From: an uncultured Propionibacteriaceae bacterium
Lineage (GTDB): Bacteria > Actinomycetota > Actinomycetes > Propionibacteriales > Propionibacteriaceae
Direction: 5' to 3'
DNA length: 7,324 nucleotides
NCBI GenBank assembly: GCA_938012815.1
Contig: CALLVV010000012.1
Coordinates: 1-7,324 of the forward strand
Shown here in pieces: positions 5,061-7,324 of the stretch (within the stretch, counting starts at the first letter, position 1; each line of letters begins with the position of its first letter). A model generated the notes under the pieces. That model was not told where the DNA came from, ran no database searches, and saw only the letters and a program-made list of their open reading frames with translations. Position numbers and translations under genes: made by a program.

Positions 5061-5290
5061 CGACACAGGGCCTCGCAGCCGGAGCCTCCCGGAGTGTGAG
5101 GCCGGCCGGCTCGGCGGCAGCAATCCGGGCGCCGCTTTCGTCATGACGACGTGAGAGAACTGTAGGTCGAATCGGCCAGTTTCTTCCCCCACGGCGGTAC
5201 GGCTCGTTTCGGGGAAAGCGAGGCGCTGAGGCCCGCGTTCTTTCTGAAAACCCTTGCCAGAAGGCATATCATGGGCCGGGGAGGAGAATC
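5061..5290. other. Intergenic region between tRNA-Arg and the phosphodiesterase gene
   Basis: No gene seen in these 230 bases. It holds a weak hairpin (GGCCTC 5069-5074 with GAGGCC 5098-5103) that might end the tRNA-Arg transcript. A perfect 12-bp palindrome, TCGTCATGACGA, lies at 5138-5149. A possible -10, TATCAT (5267-5272), lies just before the ribosome-binding site GGAGGAG (5280-5286) of the next gene. The -35 is unclear. A minus-strand open frame through here overlaps the tRNA and is spurious. Confidence 0.5.
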
Positions 5291-6022
5291 ATGACAGCGA
5301 TCTGGGCTCACCGCGGAGCATCGGCCTACGCCCCCGAGAACACCATTCCTGCCATTCAACAGGCGATCGACATGGGCGCGGACGGCGTCGAGTTCGACGT
5401 GCAGCGCACCGCCGACGGACAGCTCGTCGTCATTCACGACGAAACCATCAACCGCACCTCGAACGGGTTCGGCAGGGTGGTCGACCTGACCTTGGAGCAG
5501 CTGCGGCTGTGCAACTACAGCAACGGTTTCGTCGGGCACCGGAAGGTACAGATCCCCACCCTCCGGGAGGTCCTCGAACTGCTCGAACCCACCCGGCTGC
5601 GCATCAACATCGAGCTGAAGAACAACGTCGAACTGTACCCCGGCATGGAGAACGACGCCTTGATGATCGTGCAGGAGGCGGGCCTGCTCCACCGGGTGCT
5701 GTTCTCGTCGTTCAACCACTTCTCCCTGGCGAACCTGCGTGGGGCGGTTCCCCCGGAATGCCTCGGCCTGCTGTACTCCGACGGCCTCTACGACCCGTGG
5801 TGCTACGCCAACACCTTCGGGGCCGGGTTCCTCCACCCCCACTTCTACGCCCTCCAGCAGCCCAACTACATGTGGCTGTGCCACGAGGCCGGGGTGGGGG
5901 CGAACGTGTGGACCGTCGACAGGAACGAGGACATCCGCTCCCTCGCGTCGCTGGGGGTCGATGCGGTCATCACGAACTTCCCCGACCGCGCCCGCCGCGC
6001 CCTGGAGCGCCCCTACCTCTGA
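5291..6022 (+). CDS. Glycerophosphodiester phosphodiesterase (GDPD family)
   Basis: A 243-aa enzyme that hydrolyses deacylated phospholipid head groups (glycerophosphodiesters) to glycerol 3-phosphate and an alcohol. Family landmarks in order: AHRGASAYAPENT (6-18) with catalytic H7 and R8; GVEFDVQRTADGQLVVIHDE (32-51) with metal ligands E34 and D36 and the second catalytic His H49; INIELKN (105-111) with E108 and K110; NVWTVD (205-210); and TNFPD (228-232) near the end. Length is normal for the bacterial family. There is no signal peptide or membrane span, so it should be cytoplasmic, unlike secreted GlpQ proteins. The ATG at 5291 has GGAGGAG 4-6 bases upstream. MenB follows after 28 bp on the same strand, so co-transcription is possible though no pathway link is evident. 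The exact substrate preference is not readable. Confidence 0.95.
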   Translation: MTAIWAHRGASAYAPENTIPAIQQAIDMGADGVEFDVQRTADGQLVVIHDETINRTSNGFGRVVDLTLEQLRLCNYSNGFVGHRKVQIPTLREVLELLEPTRLRINIELKNNVELYPGMENDALMIVQEAGLLHRVLFSSFNHFSLANLRGAVPPECLGLLYSDGLYDPWCYANTFGAGFLHPHFYALQQPNYMWLCHEAGVGANVWTVDRNEDIRSLASLGVDAVITNFPDRARRALERPYL

Positions 6023-6050
6023 GGATGCGTGGAGCCTCTAGGGTGTGGGC

Positions 6051-6947
6051 ATGACCAACCCGTTCTGGCCCGAGAGATGGGACGAGATCCCCGGCCTCGA
6101 GTTCACCGACATCACCTACCACCGCGCCCGCGACGTCGCGGCCGTCAGGATCGCCTTCAACCGGCCCGAGGTGCGCAACGCCTTCCGGCCCCACACCGTC
6201 GACGAACTGATCGTGGCCCTGGAACACGCCCGCACCAGCGCCGACATCGGCTGCGTGCTGCTCACCGGCAACGGGCCGAGCCCGAAGGACGGCGGCTGGG
6301 CGTTCTGCTCCGGCGGTGACCAGCGCATCCGGGGCCGCGCCGGATACCAGTACGCCGACGGCGAGACCGCGAACACCGTCGACAAGGCGAAACTCGCCCG
6401 GCTGCACATCCTGGAGGCGCAGCGACTCATCCGCTTCATGCCGAAGGTCGTGATTGCGCTCGTCAACGGCTGGGCCGCGGGCGGCGGGCACTCCCTGCAC
6501 GTCGTCTCCGACCTGACCATCGCCTCCCGGGAGCACGCCCGCTTCAAGCAGACCGACGCCGACGTCGGTTCCTTCGACGGCGGTTTCGGTTCGGCCTACC
6601 TGGCCCGCCAGGTGGGGCAGAAGTTCGCTCGCCAGATCTTCTTCCTCGGTGACGTCCATGATGCCCAGGAGGCCCACGAAATGGGCATGGTCAACAAGGT
6701 GGTGCCGCACGAGGAGCTGGAGGAGACCGGACTCGAGTGGGCGGCGAGGATCTGCGGGAAGTCCCCGACCGCGCAGCGGATGCTCAAGTACTCCTTCAAC
6801 CTGGTTGACGACGGTCTCGTCGGCCAGCAGGTGTTGCTCGGCGAGGCCACCCGCCTGGCCTACATGACCGATGAGGCGGTGGAGGGCCGTGACTCCTTCC
6901 TGGAGCGCCGCACCCCCGACTGGTCGGGGTTTCCGTACTACTACTGA
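6051..6947 (+). CDS. menB: 1,4-dihydroxy-2-naphthoyl-CoA synthase (MenB)
   Basis: A 298-aa crotonase-fold enzyme that closes the second ring of the naphthoquinone nucleus, converting o-succinylbenzoyl-CoA to 1,4-dihydroxy-2-naphthoyl-CoA in menaquinone synthesis. Motifs: FNRPEVRNAFRP (36-47); GWAFCSGGDQRIRGRAGYQY (82-101), the CoA-binding/oxyanion segment; NGWAAGGGHSLH (139-150), the second oxyanion loop; QTDADVGSFDGGFGSAYLAR (167-186); and the tyrosine-rich end FPYYY. By alignment from memory with the M. tuberculosis enzyme, D169, S174, D176 and Y271 match its D185, S190, D192 and Y287. An Asp at the D185 place marks the class that needs no bicarbonate cofactor. I chose the ATG at 6051, with AGGG at 6040-6043 seven bases upstream, over a GTG at 6045 that would be too close. 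Other men genes are not in the window. Confidence 0.96.
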   Translation: MTNPFWPERWDEIPGLEFTDITYHRARDVAAVRIAFNRPEVRNAFRPHTVDELIVALEHARTSADIGCVLLTGNGPSPKDGGWAFCSGGDQRIRGRAGYQYADGETANTVDKAKLARLHILEAQRLIRFMPKVVIALVNGWAAGGGHSLHVVSDLTIASREHARFKQTDADVGSFDGGFGSAYLARQVGQKFARQIFFLGDVHDAQEAHEMGMVNKVVPHEELEETGLEWAARICGKSPTAQRMLKYSFNLVDDGLVGQQVLLGEATRLAYMTDEAVEGRDSFLERRTPDWSGFPYYY

Positions 6948-7000
6948 TCAACGAGACTGAATCTCTGGGTGGCCCGGGGAGCCACTACCCTGCTCGGTGT

Positions 7001-7018
7001 CGGCGCTGAGCCGCGCCG
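7001..7018. other. Short hairpin between menB and the lipoprotein gene
   Basis: CGGCGC (7001-7006) and GCGCCG (7013-7018) form a perfect 6-bp stem with a six-base loop. It ends 19 bases before the ATG at 7038, just ahead of the ribosome-binding site. There is no T-tract, so it may be a leader structure or a weak terminator. Confidence 0.3.
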
Positions 7019-7037
7019 AGGAAGGGAAACGAACAAC

Positions 7038-7324
7038 ATGAACTCTCGGGTGCTCAAGAGGTCGGTGGTTGTCCTGGCCTCTGTCGCCATCGCTTTCGGT
7101 ACGGTCGGGTGCGGCGGGAAACCGAGCAAGGACGCCGTCAAGGCGGGAATCATCAAGATGATCAAGGAGAAGGGCGGTTCCACGTACGCGGAGGGTGTGC
7201 TCAACGACTACGTCAGTTGTGTGGTGGACGGGAGCTACGACAAGGTGAGCTCCGACACCCTCCAGAAACTCGCCGACGGGAAGATCGACGTCAACGCCAA
7301 GACCAGCGACGAGGATGGCAAGGC
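7038..7324 (+). CDS. Small putative lipoprotein, 3' end outside the window
   Basis: Ninety-five codons are visible and the frame is open to the window end. The N-terminus is a typical lipoprotein signal: positive MNSRVLKR, hydrophobic core VVVLASVAIAFG, then a lipobox-like TVGC with C25 as the predicted lipidated cysteine, followed by GGKPSKD. The -3 residue is Thr, less usual than Leu/Val/Ile. The mature part is Lys/Asp-rich and contains YVSCVVDGSYDKVSSDTLQKLADG (58-81), a Cys-Val-Val-Asp/Tyr-Asp pattern I associate with small uncharacterised actinobacterial secreted proteins. No function is assignable. The start ATG has AAGGGA at 7022-7027, ten bases upstream. It lies 90 bp after menB, probably with its own promoter. 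Confidence 0.75.
   Translation, partial: MNSRVLKRSVVVLASVAIAFGTVGCGGKPSKDAVKAGIIKMIKEKGGSTYAEGVLNDYVSCVVDGSYDKVSSDTLQKLADGKIDVNAKTSDEDGK

Noticed and set aside
5016..5267. Minus-strand 83-codon frame over tRNA-Arg, ending ARRDSNPQPSDP
   Set aside because: It overlaps the tRNA on the opposite strand. That tail is a well-known artefact of translating tRNA genes in reverse.

Overview
The window is high-GC DNA with short intergenic gaps, Shine-Dalgarno starts, GTG/TTG start codons and actinobacterial protein families: an LCP protein with a long charged N-terminus, a MenB with the QTDAD...SFD signature, and an RluA-type enzyme. An actinobacterium is very likely. A Propionibacteriaceae-like source is my guess from gene content and the style of the extragenic repeats; nothing in the window proves it.

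Left part (1-1507): a VOC/glyoxalase-fold gene (+) and an AraC-type regulator gene (-) converge and overlap by 25 bp at their 3' ends. The pair is bracketed by two direct copies, about 95% identical over 84 bp, of a nested palindromic repeat. The repeat is built from the 9-mer GCCAGCAAA and its reverse complement at about 20-bp spacing, and each copy is followed by a G-quadruplex-type G-run tract. The repeats therefore lie upstream of both genes, either as flanks of a movable cassette or as regulatory sites. The AraC gene also appears to carry a second kind of repeat inserted in frame between its two helix-turn-helix subdomains.

Middle part (1508-5060): an RluA-family pseudouridine synthase (-), then an intergenic stretch holding two inverted copies of the second repeat (GGTTTCGAC...GGCTCAACC type), then tRNA-Ser(UGA). 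A convergent 627-aa LytR-CpsA-Psr cell-wall ligase gene (-) follows, then tRNA-Ser(GCU) with a strong downstream hairpin, and tRNA-Arg(ACG) with a near-consensus promoter.

Right part (5061-7324): a cytoplasmic glycerophosphodiester phosphodiesterase and MenB (menaquinone synthesis) lie 28 bp apart on the + strand. A small lipoprotein gene follows and runs off the window end. These are ordinary housekeeping genes.

I see no CRISPR array, transposase, phage gene or recognisable defence system. The unusual content is the repeat structure of the left half.
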